From: Agrypnia vestita
Lineage: Eukaryota; Arthropoda; Insecta; Trichoptera; Phryganeidae
Direction: 5' to 3'
Length of the DNA stretch: 64,000 bases
NCBI GenBank assembly: GCA_016648135.1
Contig: JADDOH010001584.1
Span: 62,001-126,000 of the forward strand
The notes below the pieces were generated by a model. That model had not been told where the DNA came from and did no database searches. It saw only the letters and a list, made by a program, of their open reading frames with translations. The translations under genes and the position numbers were made by a program. Of this stretch, positions 1-10,577 are shown piece after piece. Within the stretch, counting starts at the first letter, position 1. The number at the start of each line of letters is the position of its first letter.

Positions 1-2780
1 CACCCTTATCTGGAATGAAGCCACCATCCACCCCAATGCATTACCAGAAGCGTTAAAATAAGACATGTATATTTACGCTTTTAAAAGTTATCTATGTGAT
101 ATATAAAATTATCATGTATAATAAATAAATATAAAATTATTATATTAGTATCCACCTGATTCCACTGGCTTATTTGTGCAGAAATAAATATAAGATACCT
201 ACTTCTTTTTCATAATCTTGATATACTCAGTAATTAAATTCTGCAGTTATTTGTAGAAATAAATTCTGATGAAAAAATGTCGTTTTTCTAAAGACGTTAT
301 TTTAGATCCTTTTTAATTTTTTTAATTTTTTAACAAACAGTAAAACAGGCCATTATTGACCCTAATAGATGGTCCTAGAGCGACATTAGAGTACAAAGTG
401 TAAATACTTTATGAATATTTTGAATATTATATGATTACACAAAACACTTTTTACAATAAATTAATAATAAGTAATTAATAATAAATAATCATAAAATAAA
501 TTTAAAATAATATTCAGACTAACGCAAATCAACAAATTCAATTTTAGGAATGAGTTCCATATTAAATTGTTTTATAATTATTGCATTCAAATTTAATTTA
601 AAGTATAAGCTTATACAAAGAATGTATACAGTAAGCTAAATATAAAACAGGTTCTCTAAAATAAGCCAGAAGTATAGTGAAGAATACACAGTTAAAATAC
701 AATATGTTTACACTAAAATTTAAAATGTTTAAAACCGTAAATTTCACAAATTTTAAAAATTCATCGCATGTCAATGAACCTTACGAAAAAGAGATCAAAA
801 TTCCTATTTTTTTTTCAATCGAACTTCAAAAAGCTCTCTTGTAAATTGTATTAATTTGTAGATGTATTCATTAACGTAGAGACCATCTATATATCATATT
901 TCGATATTTTTTATCATCCCCATACAGAATTGTTTCCGAAACCGGCTTGTTAAATATATAAATTATTATTTCGATGAAAGAATTGTGAAATTAAATTAAA
1001 TTTAGGTAGGTATCCACAAAAATGCGAACGAAGTGGCCACCTTTAATTATTTTATACAAAAAATATCCCTTTGTAATAGGCTTCTAGGACTTCTCGACCC
1101 TCCGTACAAAGCTACCGCAGCCTCCCAGACAGTAATCCCAGGGCAGCTACTTCATCTTCAGACAGTTTTGACGCAGAGAAATAATACCCTTGGCGAGATG
1201 ACGCTTGGGAGCGCTTTGTTGGAACAACATTTGAGGAATCACGGATCGTGAGAATGTGACAAAGCTGTTATTCACCCGAAATTAAAAGACAAGATTTACA
1301 ATGAAAATTTTTAAATCAATATGACTTATTTTTTATACCCATCAAAAATGACGTTATTTAAAAACATTATATAATAATATAAAAAAAATATGCATCATCC
1401 ACTGAATCGTAAAAAAATACTGTGTGCTATATACTGTATAATACATTAAAATACTAGTGTAGCAGTCAGGGCACTAAATGATGCCCTTTTGCCGCCAACA
1501 TTTTCAGAAAAAATGCTTCTAGGCTATAACTTCTATTAACACTACCAAATAATGTTAACTAAATTATATAGGTACGTATATGACAAAATATAACCATATT
1601 ATTGCCGACAAATCTTTGAGGCGAGAGATCAGTCTGTTCTGTTGACACACAATATTAGAATTGCATCTTATATTTAAATGAATTCGTTTGAACACATCCA
1701 GAAAAAAACACATTTTTTAATTTTATTAGGTTCTATTCAGATACAATTTGTACATATTTAATATAATAGTATGTATGCATAATGATGGTGGATTACTTGG
1801 ATCACCCATGGTGGATTACTTGGAGATTTATTTGATCTGACTATCTGAAGTATATTCGGTGAGTGGCTTCTTACCCGCTTGGGGCCGCTTGGTCAGACCC
1901 GTTTTCTTTTGGTTCTGATACGGGTTGTTCGTCTGGAGATACCGTCTAGTACTTCCCACGAATCGATGAAGATACCTGTATAATTATATGATTTGTCCAA
2001 TTTATTTTGCACGTGAACCCGAATGGTTTCTCATTATTATAGAATTGACTTTGTGATTGAGTTCTTGACTGCTTATTATTTATATTATTGTTTACTTGAC
2101 TGCTTATTCTATATACTGTATTATTAACTAAGATTTGATGTATTAGATTTTCTTTTCTTTCCTTCCAATTGTTACATAATTAGATTACACTACCTATACC
2201 TTTGATTGTAAGTGGTTATCCCTCACCACACACAAGAATATAATTCTTTTTGGTGAGGTATACACACAAAAAAAATATCGATTTGTAAACATTTATGTAT
2301 GATTGTAGAAAAAAAAATTATGTATATATTATTAATTAAATAAATAAAAAAATAAAATAAAAATGTTATTTTTGATATTAGTGTTCTTAGTCCTCCTCAC
2401 TAGGGGTTCCTGTGCTGAGGCGGACCAGTTTACACCTATTTACTTTCTATTTTTAAATTTATACGTAGTTTTTAATACTCCTTTTAATTTATCTGCATCG
2501 ACTTGATTTAGCCATACTATTATCTTTTTTTTTGAACTCTTCAAACTTTTCAATATTTTTGAAATTTGGAGGAAGGATGTTGTAGAGTTTTGTTGCAAAA
2601 TAGATATAGCTTCTTTGGCCAAAATTTGTGTAGAAAAGTTCTACATTTTGATTTTTATTAGAAGCATTTTCGTCTTAAAAATTTTTACGTAAAAAAGTGA
2701 AAAAATTACGTAAAAAAAATACTTAAAAATGAAATTTTAAAAAAATCGTAAAATTTTACGTAAAAAATGAAAAAATAAAA
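1..2780. other. AT-rich gene-free stretch
   Basis: No ORF here has a recognisable domain, and base composition is AT-rich throughout. A 72-codon frame at 1033-1251 opens on GTG and has no family resemblance, so it is not called. At 1788-1830 a 15-bp word, GGTGGATTACTTGGA, occurs twice 23 bp apart. The region 2640-2800 is almost pure A/T with poly-A runs. Nothing else is supported. Confidence 0.5.
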
Positions 2781-2789
2781 AAAATACTA

Positions 2790-2857
2790 TAAAGAAGTTA
2801 CGGACGTTAGTTAGTTACGGGGACAGACAGACGAAATTATTAGGTGTAGGGCTAGTC
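2790..2857 (-). mobile_element. Helitron family A, 5'-end fragment
   Basis: Read on the minus strand this is AATAATTTCGTCTGTCTGTC followed by CCCCGTAACT and an ACGTCCGTAACTTC-like word. The same head begins the better preserved Helitron copies at 44268, 51341 and 62645. Only the first about 70 bp remain and the TC terminus is not intact. Confidence 0.5.
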
Positions 2858-2879
2858 TAAATATATAAAAGTATTGACC

Positions 2880-3200
2880 ACAAATGGCAGCCAAATTTGC
2901 GTGCGCATTTATAGCGTCTTATTTCTCCAGCACGACCCGCGTTGTAGCGGCGGTGATGGACGACAAAACACAGGCTGATACATATTTAAGCTAAAGCTCT
3001 GTACACGAAAGCCCTCCCCGCTAATGGACCGCGTGTCTGTCCGTCCGCGTTGTGTGTTTGCTCCGCTCGCAGCCGGCTAATACTGCCGCGGAGCGTGGCG
3101 TGGAACACTCTCCCGTTAAAATCATAGTGGTCCAGAAAGCCAGAGATGGATCCTGTGATTTTTAGAACCACACAAATCTTTTAACCGGTCGTATGCCGCG
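2880..3200. other. GC-rich non-coding island
   Basis: A patch of clearly higher GC and CpG content than its surroundings, with words such as GTTGTAGCGGCGG and CCGCTAATGGACCGCG. The longest frame (61 codons, minus strand) shows no domain. The composition and TAAT-type homeodomain cores suggest regulatory DNA, but that is inference; it could also be an old exon or repeat. Confidence 0.3.
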
Positions 3201-3445
3201 CAATGTCGAGCACGATTGCTTTTTTTAGACACTTTTTTGTGATGGGTATATTCATGTAAAAATCAACAATAATCGCTAAAAAGTTGCTGTTTCTGGTTTC
3301 TCAATATACAGACTTCAATAATTACTTATATTTCAATAACTACTTGTACAATAATTACTTATTAATTAATTGATCGAAGAATATTTTTTCTTCTGTATGA
3401 AGGATTGAACTTTGTGGTGACATTATTATTAAAATAAAACACAAA

Positions 3446-3642
3446 TCACTTTCTTTTTTTTAAAAAAAAAATAGAGTTGCGAACACGGAATACGCGTCAC
3501 ATCAATATTCATACTATTTTCAAACTAAGCTAAACGCTTGTGCTATGAAAATAGGACTAACTTGCTAGTCTGGGCTGAGATTCGAACCCGCGACCTTTGG
3601 ATCACGAGGCGAGTGTCCTAACCACAAGACCAACAAGCTACT
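3446..3642 (-). mobile_element. tRNA-derived SINE, copy 1
   Basis: On the minus strand the element opens with a tRNA-like head. An A-box-like TGGTCTTGTGGTTAGGAC is followed by a B-box GGGTTCGAATC about 30 nt later, then a roughly 110-bp body and an A/T-rich tail (poly-T then poly-A). A second copy at 19947-20144 is nearly identical over the whole length and has the same orientation, which fixes both ends. The tRNA head is not a functional tRNA because the 3' half of the acceptor stem is missing. Confidence 0.8.
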
Positions 3643-3649
3643 CATACCA

Positions 3650-3950
3650 CTTTGTTTTCACCACTTTATTAGATTAAACAATCTACATGTTTCGAGAACA
3701 ATGTTCCCTTCTTCAGGATTATTGGTGTACTAAAATTGGAAAAGTAAACCATGCAAATGTGTTACGATGAAGGGATGGATGAGGAGAGAGAGGGGGGGGG
3801 GGTCAGAGGTGTTAATTATTATGGGTCATCTGGAGAGGATGGAATGTTAAGAGGAAAAATATTCAATATTGGGTTATGCAAAAATTTTGTCTGTATGTTT
3901 ATTAAATTTTTAAATATTAACATTTTTCCTAATTTCAAGTATTTCTAGAT
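3650..3950 (-). mobile_element. Penelope-like element fragment with ribozyme motif
   Basis: On the minus strand the fragment reads through a decayed coding tail (a frame beginning LEILEIRKNVNI, broken by stops) into a hammerhead-like motif at 3677-3723. The same order, with a better tail reading LEILEIRKSVNINSNVINNQ, occurs on the plus strand at 30100-30395, so the two are copies of one family. A Leu/Ile/Glu-rich tail followed by a ribozyme in the pLTR is the layout known for Penelope-like retroelements; the assignment is by layout, not by a full reverse transcriptase. Confidence 0.55.
3677..3723 (-). ncRNA. Hammerhead-ribozyme-like motif, intact core
   Basis: Minus-strand parts in order: stem I 5' arm AAUAAUC; core box CUGAAGA (fits CUGANGA); one extra A; stem II GGGAAC with loop AUU and GUUCUC; GAA; self-complementary ACAUGU; A; then stem I 3' arm GAUUGUU. 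Stem I pairs over 7 bp including one G-U. The predicted cut follows ACAUGUA. Stem III is only the palindrome, so two copies would have to pair, as proposed for minimal ribozymes of Penelope-like elements. The extra A before stem II is not in the textbook core, so activity is unproven. Confidence 0.6.
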
Positions 3951-4084
3951 TATTTATTTGTGGGATCTTATAGCTGAAATGTAAAAATTTTGTTAATTAT
4001 GAAAATAAGTAACGAAATTTAATCTATGGTACAATCTATAATAAATAATACATCTTATGCTATACAATTCTATATATATATAGC

Positions 4085-4461
4085 ATTTGTTTTTAAATTC
4101 ATTCATCTTATTTATATTCTTCATATTTTCTGGCATCTCATCATATATTTTTACCTCTGTACATCAGACAATTTTGCGTATATACTTTTTTCTTATATAG
4201 TAATCTAATTCGATTCCTATTTCTGGTGTTACATGTATATAAACCACTATTTACAATAATTTTGTTCAAAAAATATTTTGGCATTTTGTTATTGAAAATT
4301 TCATGTACAAATATGAGAACATTATAAATAAGTATTTTTTTTAATTTCATGCAGTTGAGTGCTTTTTTCATTTCTTCAATTCTGGTGTATTTACTTTTTT
4401 TAATATGATTCTCACTGCACTGTTTTGTATCACTGGTAGTTTCTTGATGACTATGAGACAC
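4085..4461 (-). pseudogene. LINE reverse-transcriptase C-terminal remnant
   Basis: A 106-codon minus-strand frame contains FVHEIFNNKMPKYFLNKI, then YTCNTRNRNRIRL and a YRGKN block. This order (a helix with a LP-like turn, a YNTR motif, then a Y-G-x-x-x-W/Y-N-x-[LM]-P block) is typical of the extreme C-terminus of non-LTR retrotransposon ORF2. The conserved continuation, DEMPENMKNINKMNEF, lies directly after the stop but one frame over, so a single-base loss broke the frame. Only the last about 120 codons remain; the clade cannot be settled from this. Confidence 0.6.
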
Positions 4462-4523
4462 TCTTTATATGTATTATTTTTTTTCCCGGTTAATTGTAAG
4501 CCTCGCAATCGTAAGGTGCGCAA

Positions 4524-4680
4524 TCCCAATTATCGTTGTCCGTCCGTCCATCCGTCGTAACTTCGTGAAACGTCCGTAACTTCTTTATAGTAATTTTTTT
4601 TTTCTTTTCTTTTATATAAATAAATATTTATTCCTTAGGAACCAACATGTAAAATTACCGTCATTTTTGACGGGTTACAC
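4524..4680 (+). mobile_element. Helitron family A, short copy
   Basis: Begins A|TCCCAATTATCG and runs into the family word GTCCGTCCGTCC, then CGTGAAACGTCCGTAACTTC. Near the 3' end is the hairpin CCGTCA-TTTT-TGACGG, as in Helitron 3' ends. The terminal CTAG is mutated to a CATAAG-like sequence, so the copy is probably dead even as a substrate. Confidence 0.6.
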
Positions 4681-5380
4681 ATAAGAAAATATAATAAATA
4701 GGTACATATAAGTACTTCATTATACAAATTATTTATTTTTTTAATTATATGGAATGCCGCAATAGAATAAAATAAAATAAAACTGAGAACTTAAAACAAT
4801 TTTGTTATTAAAACATATTGTTTATTTTATAATATTTTTCAACAGTCAAAACATTCAGCAGTGTATCTGCAGCGCTGTCAAGAAAAATAATATCATAAAA
4901 GTTTCATCTCATTTCATCAGCATTGTACAGAGATCTTGAGTGCTTCGACTCGCGAGAGCCAATAATGCAATAATACTAAATTTAAACTACATTTCCCAAA
5001 GAGGAAAATACGTAAGTACCCGACTTCTTCGCAATAAGGTGAAACTCCCCGATGCAATTTGTTCGCAAAATGCATTCGGTGGCATCAGTCTTCCCGTGGA
5101 ATCGCCGGGAAGAATCTAATAAAATGGATCGAAGTTTGTATGTAATATAATGTATTGTTGCCTCGGATCGGAAGGAATTTTTCAGTCTATCTGAGAAACG
5201 ACAAAGGCGGTAAGTGTAAGAATTTTTTTTTTAAATTTTTTTTTTTTGGGATTTTCCCTGTAAATTATATGCGGGGTAATTACTTTACTGACGAAATTGG
5301 GAAACGAATTCTCGGCCGAACGGTTCACATGAACTTAGAATCAACTGGACTATTTTTTCAATCACTAGAAATATGGAGAA
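4681..5380. other. Gene-free AT-rich stretch
   Basis: No supported gene. The 5155-5385 frame is interrupted by a poly-T run at 5226-5250 and has no domain. The segment ends at a promoter-like block. Confidence 0.4.
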
Positions 5381-5387
5381 ACTAGTA

Positions 5388-5460
5388 GAACGTTCTCGAA
5401 GCATTGAGAAATCAACGTGTTGTATAAAAGGTGAGTGGGCGCGCGCACGTAGAGTTATTG
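5388..5460 (+). promoter_or_regulatory. Heat-shock-type core promoter
   Basis: A perfect three-unit heat-shock element, GAA-cg-TTC-tc-GAA (5388-5400), lies 22 bp upstream of TATAAAA (5423-5429). A start site would fall near 5453-5458. The following about 190 bp is unusually GC-rich at first (GGGCGCGCGCACG) and then AG/AT-rich like an insect heat-shock leader, ending at a short ATG frame (ATG at 5648) that stops after four further codons. No heat-shock coding region follows, so this is an orphan promoter: a pseudogene leader, part of an LTR, or chance. A three-unit site alone is expected by chance roughly once per window, so the pairing with TATA is what matters. Confidence 0.4.
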
Positions 5461-6640
5461 TTGTTTGACTGCGCGACATAGAAGTCCACAGATAAAATTG
5501 AACCGTACGACATGGCGACGAGCCGAATACCAGCGACAATTATAAAGAGGAAGACAATATAGGCGTTTGCAAATAAGTGCGACCGCTTACGTGTAATATT
5601 TTAGTGACAATTAGTGTGAATTAAAGAACAGTGCTGCGATAAAATTTATGTCCAGTGACTTATAGCTACGAACCCGTGATAACACTATTTCAATTAAACT
5701 TAGTCATGGAAAAAAAATTGTAGAGCATAATAGCACCCCTTAAATATTTTTGGTCAGTATTCAAATTTAAGTGAATACGGTTAGCTCTCATACATATGTA
5801 CCGTGATAAGGTTTTTAAATACAAAATAATTATAGTATCAGATTCCTTTTAATGTCACGGGACGGGAGACAAATGAAAGGCTAGAAGTTTTATATATCTC
5901 CAAAGTCACTGCATACGAATTATATGCGTAAAATATCATTCGTACTATTTACATTAATCGTCACTCGAAAATCTTCCACTTATCTGAAACACATTCTTTC
6001 TGGACCAGTGCTAGACATTCGCATGCAGGTTTATTTTCACGGAACTCTTAGTTTAAGTTTGCGGAACCATTTGAGAAACGCTGGCTTAGTATACAAAACT
6101 TATTTTAAGCGATGTAGATCATATTTGGATGACACGCAAGTAAGTCTCGTGGCTTCAATATCACAAACCTGTAAGAAGCAGGCTTCCTCCAAGGATCGCT
6201 AATTTCTCTCCGCGTTCAGCTTTTTTTAAATTATCTCGAATCTGCTAATCTCTGCTAAGCAGATGCAGTCATTCATTAATATTCGAAATGAATCGAGAGG
6301 CCAATAGGCCGCCTTAATGGCTTGGCAACTAATAAGAATGGACAGAAAAGTTGGAGCAGCCTCATCCAACAATACAAAGAAAACGGCTTTTAGACCTCCT
6401 TCCATTTAAGAAAGACAATCGAATTAGTATGTGTAAGTCCGTGCGTACTAGTCACATTGTTTCGTTGTGTTGGTATCCTAAACCATTAAACACCAATACA
6501 ATGAAATAATATGCGTCGTATGCACGGCTTACACATACTAATTCAATTGCCTTTTTTAAATGTCTAAAGAGGTGTAAAGATGATGACATGATGAGCGTTA
6601 ATCACTTTTTCCAATGTATTGGATTCAGTAATCACAATCT
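5461..6640. other. Gene-free stretch
   Basis: Leader-like sequence to about 5660, then AT-rich DNA. The 92-codon frame at 5924-6202 has no recognisable domain. An inverted pair at 6400-6570 (GAAAGACAATCGAATTAGTA and its near-complement TACTAATTCAATTGCCTTTT) would form a MITE-like hairpin. Confidence 0.35.
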
Positions 6641-6647
6641 AAAAATG

Positions 6648-6940
6648 TAACCCATAAAAACCAAGTTTTTACAATACAAGTCTACCATATGCGTCGGAAT
6701 CTCCATACAACTTACTGATGAAAAAACCATTAAAAATTTGAAAAATCCAAAATTATACTACAATTATTATTATTTTTTAACGAACATTTGATAGATCTTC
6801 TTGATCGTCGTCACGAATCTGCTTGCAAAGTTTCAGCTCGATTGGATCACGGGAAAAGGGTCAAAAATCGATCCAAAGATTTTTCAATGGCAAGCAGGCA
6901 AGCAAGTAAGCAGACGCCACGAGTTAATATAAAGGGAGTA
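6648..6940 (+). repeat. Interspersed repeat family F, copy 1
   Basis: Starts TAACCCATAAAAACCAAG and ends AAAGGGAGTA. It contains the family core CAGCTCGATTGGATCACGGG and the tract GGCAAGCAAGTAAGCAGACG. Four further copies (13767, 14787, 23329 and 43083) share both ends and the core. The ACTCCCTTT/AAAGGGAGT ends seen in other copies are inverted, which suggests a DNA-transposon-derived non-autonomous element. This copy lacks the left ACTCCCTTT. Confidence 0.7.
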
Positions 6941-6962
6941 AAAATATTAATAAAAACAATAT

Positions 6963-7150
6963 AGGGTGGCGTCACATTAAGCATATCTTCCGCCGCGTCT
7001 TTTCCGTCGCGTCAAATCGGCAAGGCAAATCGATCGACCGATCATCCGCGTAGTGTGTTTGATAAGCGCATATTGTATGGAAAGAAATGCAGCGGCGTTC
7101 CGCGACCGAAGAGACGCGACGGAAAATACGCAACAGTGTGGCGTCGGCCT
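6963..7150. mobile_element. GC-rich MITE with inverted ends
   Basis: GCGTCTTTTCCGTCGCGTC on the left is answered by GACGCGACGGAAAATACGC on the right (one mismatch), and the outer GGTGGCGTCACA is answered by TGTGGCGTCGGCC. The block is far richer in CpG than its flanks. The overlapping frames at 6977-7361 are shadows of this hairpin. Confidence 0.55.
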
Positions 7151-7612
7151 ACATGTTCTCCACTTCATTTTAAAGGACATTAAAAATTTGCTCAATATTT
7201 ATAGCACCTGCCCCCAATCGATAGTCCGATACAACAATTCTGGTCACAGAATGAATCATATTCTTGTCACAGCTCCAAATCTTATAAATAATATCGGTAC
7301 GTCTGGAACATTTCAAACCTATTCGTGCCACGTAGCGACAGGACGGAAGGAAAAAGTTTAGAAGTTATATGCGACCTCGTCCGCTTAAACTGTAATGACG
7401 TAGGGTAGGAGGCACGAACCGACTATCTCGCTATCAACTCGGCTGGCAAGCGGACCAAAGTTGCGACGGCAACCTTGACAGATAAGCAGAAACAACGTCT
7501 AGCTAGGACAATAAAATAATTCATATTCGCTGACACACTTTATTAAACTTTCCGTGTCGGACGCGAGTTTAGTAAGACATCAATGATTGCAACTTTTCAA
7601 AATAAAAATAAA
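7151..7612. other. Gene-free stretch
   Basis: No supported gene. At 7370-7490 a moderately GC-rich segment contains CGACCTCGTCCGC and AACTCGGCTGGCAAGCGG without recognisable coding. Confidence 0.35.
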
Positions 7613-8078
7613 ACGAAAATTCTTAAGCGAATGTTAGTAAACTTGGTAAAAAACACTACCAGATTTACGGTCTACCGGTTTCGAGACATACCCGTCTCTT
7701 CGTCAGGACCAACACTACACTACTACCAATCTTATCAGAGACAAGCATGCACTGATTATGAACGATTGAACTACTGAACAATTCAGGGATCTAACGAGAG
7801 AGAGTGAGAGGGGGCGGGGTCTAAAGTGGGTGTTACCACATCTCTCGTGAACGCTACATTGAACAAAGGGCTATATGGAAAATTAATTTGGTTATTAATG
7901 AAAGGTACTCTATTATTCACCGCCTCCCTAATGTAAAAAATTTCTAAATTATTCAATTTTAAACCTTTATTAAAAATTTCAGTGGTTTTTACTAAGTTTG
8001 CTAACATTCTGTTATTATGTCTAACTCCAAAGTTAATGCTTTAAATATTGATAATAATAATAATACGAAAATTCTTAA
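7613..8078 (-). mobile_element. Truncated Penelope-like element with target duplication
   Basis: The 14-bp word ACGAAAATTCTTAA flanks the element directly (7613-7626 and 8065-8078), giving an element of 438 bp at 7627-8064. On the minus strand its order is an inverted pLTR piece, then an ORF tail (stop at 7783) reading FNKGLKLNNLEIFYIREAV and later NNQINFPYSPLFN, then a hammerhead-like motif and the pLTR end. The 28-bp ends 7630-7658 and 7981-8008 are inverted with three mismatches. An ORF tail downstream of an inverted 5' pLTR copy plus a variable-length duplication is known Penelope-like topology. The reverse transcriptase is absent, so it is a 5'-truncated insertion. Confidence 0.65.
7669..7710 (-). 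ncRNA. Hammerhead-ribozyme-like motif, intact core
   Basis: Minus strand: stem I GGUC; box CUGACGA; extra A; stem II GAGAC, loop GGGUAU, GUCUC; GAA; palindrome ACCGGU; A; stem I GACC. Every invariant core position is kept apart from the extra A before stem II, which all copies here share. It lies in the pLTR of the Penelope-like insertion. Related but damaged copies are at 39809 and 55699. Confidence 0.65.
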
Positions 8079-8111
8079 ATCACCTTCAATGCCATACACT
8101 AATTATAAATA

Positions 8112-8230
8112 TCACATACTTGGGGTATAAAAGCAAATGTAGCAAAATCAAAAAAAAAAATTGAAAGCTGTCATCGAGGATTACTAATTTAATAATGTAC
8201 TGAATTCGAGATTTTATAGGAAACACAGCC
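8112..8230. repeat. Hairpin MITE family H1, half copy
   Basis: The left half of the family, starting TACTTGGGGTATAAAAGCAA and running to an AATGTACTGAATTCGAGATT word. It is cut off by the retrotransposon tail at 8237-8378. The full structure is seen at 8432 and 58427. Confidence 0.6.
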
Positions 8231-8236
8231 TATACA

Positions 8237-8378
8237 CTCATCATCATCATCATCATTCTTGGCACTACAACCCTTGGTGGGTCTTGGCCTCCTCAATAAT
8301 TTTCCTCCACTCATCTCGGTCTAGTGCCAGCTCTCTCCAGTTTCGAAGCTCTAAGGCAGAGATATCTTTGAGGAAGTT
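8237..8378 (-). mobile_element. Non-LTR retrotransposon or SINE 3' tail
   Basis: On the minus strand a body containing CCAAGACCCACCAAGGGTTG and TAGTGCCAAGAATG runs into a (GAT)n tail of about six units. A body ending in a GAT-type microsatellite is a usual 3' end for these elements; the LINE remnant at 48063 has the same kind of tail. It interrupts an H1 MITE. Confidence 0.55.
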
Positions 8379-8431
8379 TATACACTCATATACACTATAC
8401 ACGCCTATATACTCATAAGAAAGATAAAATC

Positions 8432-8653
8432 ATATGTGGGGAATAAAAGCAAAGGCAGCAATATCCAAAAAAATATCACTAATTTAAAATGAATTGAATT
8501 CTAGATTTCATGTAGCTATCCCTTCCATAATTATGTTTACTATAAATTTAGGAAAAATCTAGAACTCAGTACATTAAAAATTTGAATTTTTCGATGAATG
8601 CGTTAATTTTTTTTTTGGATATTCCTGCATTTGCTTTTGTATTCCACATATAT
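8432..8653. repeat. Hairpin MITE family H1, full copy
   Basis: Left end ATATGTGGGGAATAAAAGCA is answered by TGCTTTTGTATTCCACATAT at the right, and the inner arms (AATTGAATTCTAGATTTC and AAATCTAGAACTCAGTAC) also pair, so the whole element can fold on itself. There is no coding capacity. Family members are at 8112, 17911 and 58427. Confidence 0.7.
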
Positions 8654-10120
8654 TCATTACAGTAGAAAACTTTCAGGTTTTTAATTGGGATGTTATTGCT
8701 TCGAGACTCAAAAAAGTTATATTCATATTGACAAACCTATTTCATTTTCAGGGAACTATCATCAACATCATTATTATTTTTCCCTTAACCTAAGAGGCAC
8801 GGAAACCCAAAGAAACGCTCACAAAGCGCTTCCATCTTCCTCTCTTGAGCCGCTTTCAGTACCTACATGCTGCAAACCATTTTCGTTTGAGTCGACTTCT
8901 CCTACACACAATATTAATGTTACAAAATATACAATTTAACACGAGATGATACTTCATGTGAATAAATTCTTAATTTATTTAATCAATAATTTATTTATTT
9001 AAGGCGATCGTCCGGCAAAGTCAGCAAACTTTTTCTCATACCTTCTCTTGCATTTTTTATCAAATTTTTTTAAGGAAATATATAATTTTAAAATTTATTC
9101 ATCAGATCCCATACATATAAAATACGGATATCTTGTTAAAATGACACAAACTAATCTATTTAATCCATTAATAAATTACCAAAACTACGATGTTTTATGG
9201 CCTCGTGAGATGTCTTTTTTTTCAATAATATTAAGAAAACGATTATTCTTAACTTATTAAAATTATTGCAAAATCTGTCAGTTTATTTACTTACAATTTG
9301 TGTTTTAAAAAAAAAAGTTTTTTAAAAATTTTTGTTTGTTATTATTATTAATTATTGTTTTTTAAACTTTTTTAACGTGGTCAACAACTTTTTACATAGT
9401 GAAATTTGCTCACTTTGCCGAACGATAGCCTTAACCGAAATCCAATATATTGTTTTCCTTACTTCAATTTTTGAAAAACAGAAAATATGCAAATATTGAA
9501 TTTACGAATAGCTATACGCTTTATACGTAAAACAACATCACTTTTGTACAAAGTATAGTATTAAATAAGCGGGGAATTTAAAAAATACAGCGATAAACCG
9601 TATTATTGTTCCTGTGGCAGAAGGACAGGAAATACAGTTTTACCTGTAGAGTAATAAAAGTAGAGTTTACTACTAGACTTGTTAGAATCACCCGAGTCAT
9701 AGAAGTAACGACACGTTTACGATATTTTGTGCCATAAAAGTATTGCGAAGTAAGTCATTTTCAAAAGATATTTACGTCAGTGCTAAGGTCATTCAGAATC
9801 ATAGAATATAGTTATAGGTCGACCACAATCAAAAAACCATTCCCTAGCTTTGTCTGGTAAGAAGAAAGCAGGAAAAAGTTGCCTGGCAAGCCCGTATTAC
9901 GAGCCTCAATATGATATTCCAATTAAAAATATATTTTTTAGTTTAAAAAAGGTTACTTACTAGAAAAACTTCTTTTGTGTTCATTTTTTGCATCGTTACA
10001 ACCCACATATTTTTCGCGCATATTATTTTGAATTCTGTCTAGCTATATATAGTGCACGAAATTATTATGTTATGCATATAATGACACTTTAAAATTATAA
10101 AGAACTGGGGAGTGTCCAAT
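8654..10120. other. Gene-free AT-rich stretch
   Basis: Frames at 8685-8939 and 9048-9260 have no domain and AT-driven composition. No promoter, RNA gene or clear repeat boundary was seen. Confidence 0.4.
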
Positions 10121-10577
10121 TATACAGAGTTATTTTGAAAACATTAATAACCTCGTAGGACTATATTCCTACCCTGATTATGAGACGAAAATGTTGAAGC
10201 AGCCATGACCTAATATCAATAATTATGGAGTTATGCAATATAATTTATTTTTCAATATTTTTGAATTATTTTTTACAAAACGTTGAAAACCGAATACAGA
10301 AAAAACCTACAGAAATTCCAATTGGAATGATTTCCAGTTGGGATTGGAAGGTTTTTATTATTTTATTTGACTTGTATTAAAGAGAATAATTTTTTCATAT
10401 TCAATATAAGTTACTGTAATGACAGTCCAACGTTTTACAAAAAATAAGCCAAATATATTGAATTAAAAATTCTTCCTTAACTATTGATGTAAGGTCAAAG
10501 TTGCTTGAACATTTTCAACTCACCGACAGGAATCCACCTGTAAAGTATTGTGGACTAGCTCCGTTACACCCTGTATA
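10121..10577. repeat. Mariner-like hairpin MITE family H2, mosaic copy
   Basis: The left end is TATACAGAGTTATTTTGAAA followed by the CCTCGTAGGACTATATTCCT block. The right end belongs to a different subfamily: AATCCACCTGTAAAGTATTG then GACTAGCTCCGTTACACCCT and GTATA. The middle contains the shared inverted arms around ACAAAACGTTGAAAA and AACGTTTTACAAAA. TA at both outer ends and a CAGGG-type terminus fit a Tc1/mariner-type origin. Confidence 0.65.

Noticed and set aside
1033..1251. 72-codon ORF
   Set aside because: Opens with GTG, not ATG, has no homologous motif and no promoter or splice context.
3540..3642. tRNA gene (B-box and A-box visible)
   Set aside because: No complete acceptor stem, and a second identical copy with the same non-tRNA body at 19947 shows it is a SINE.
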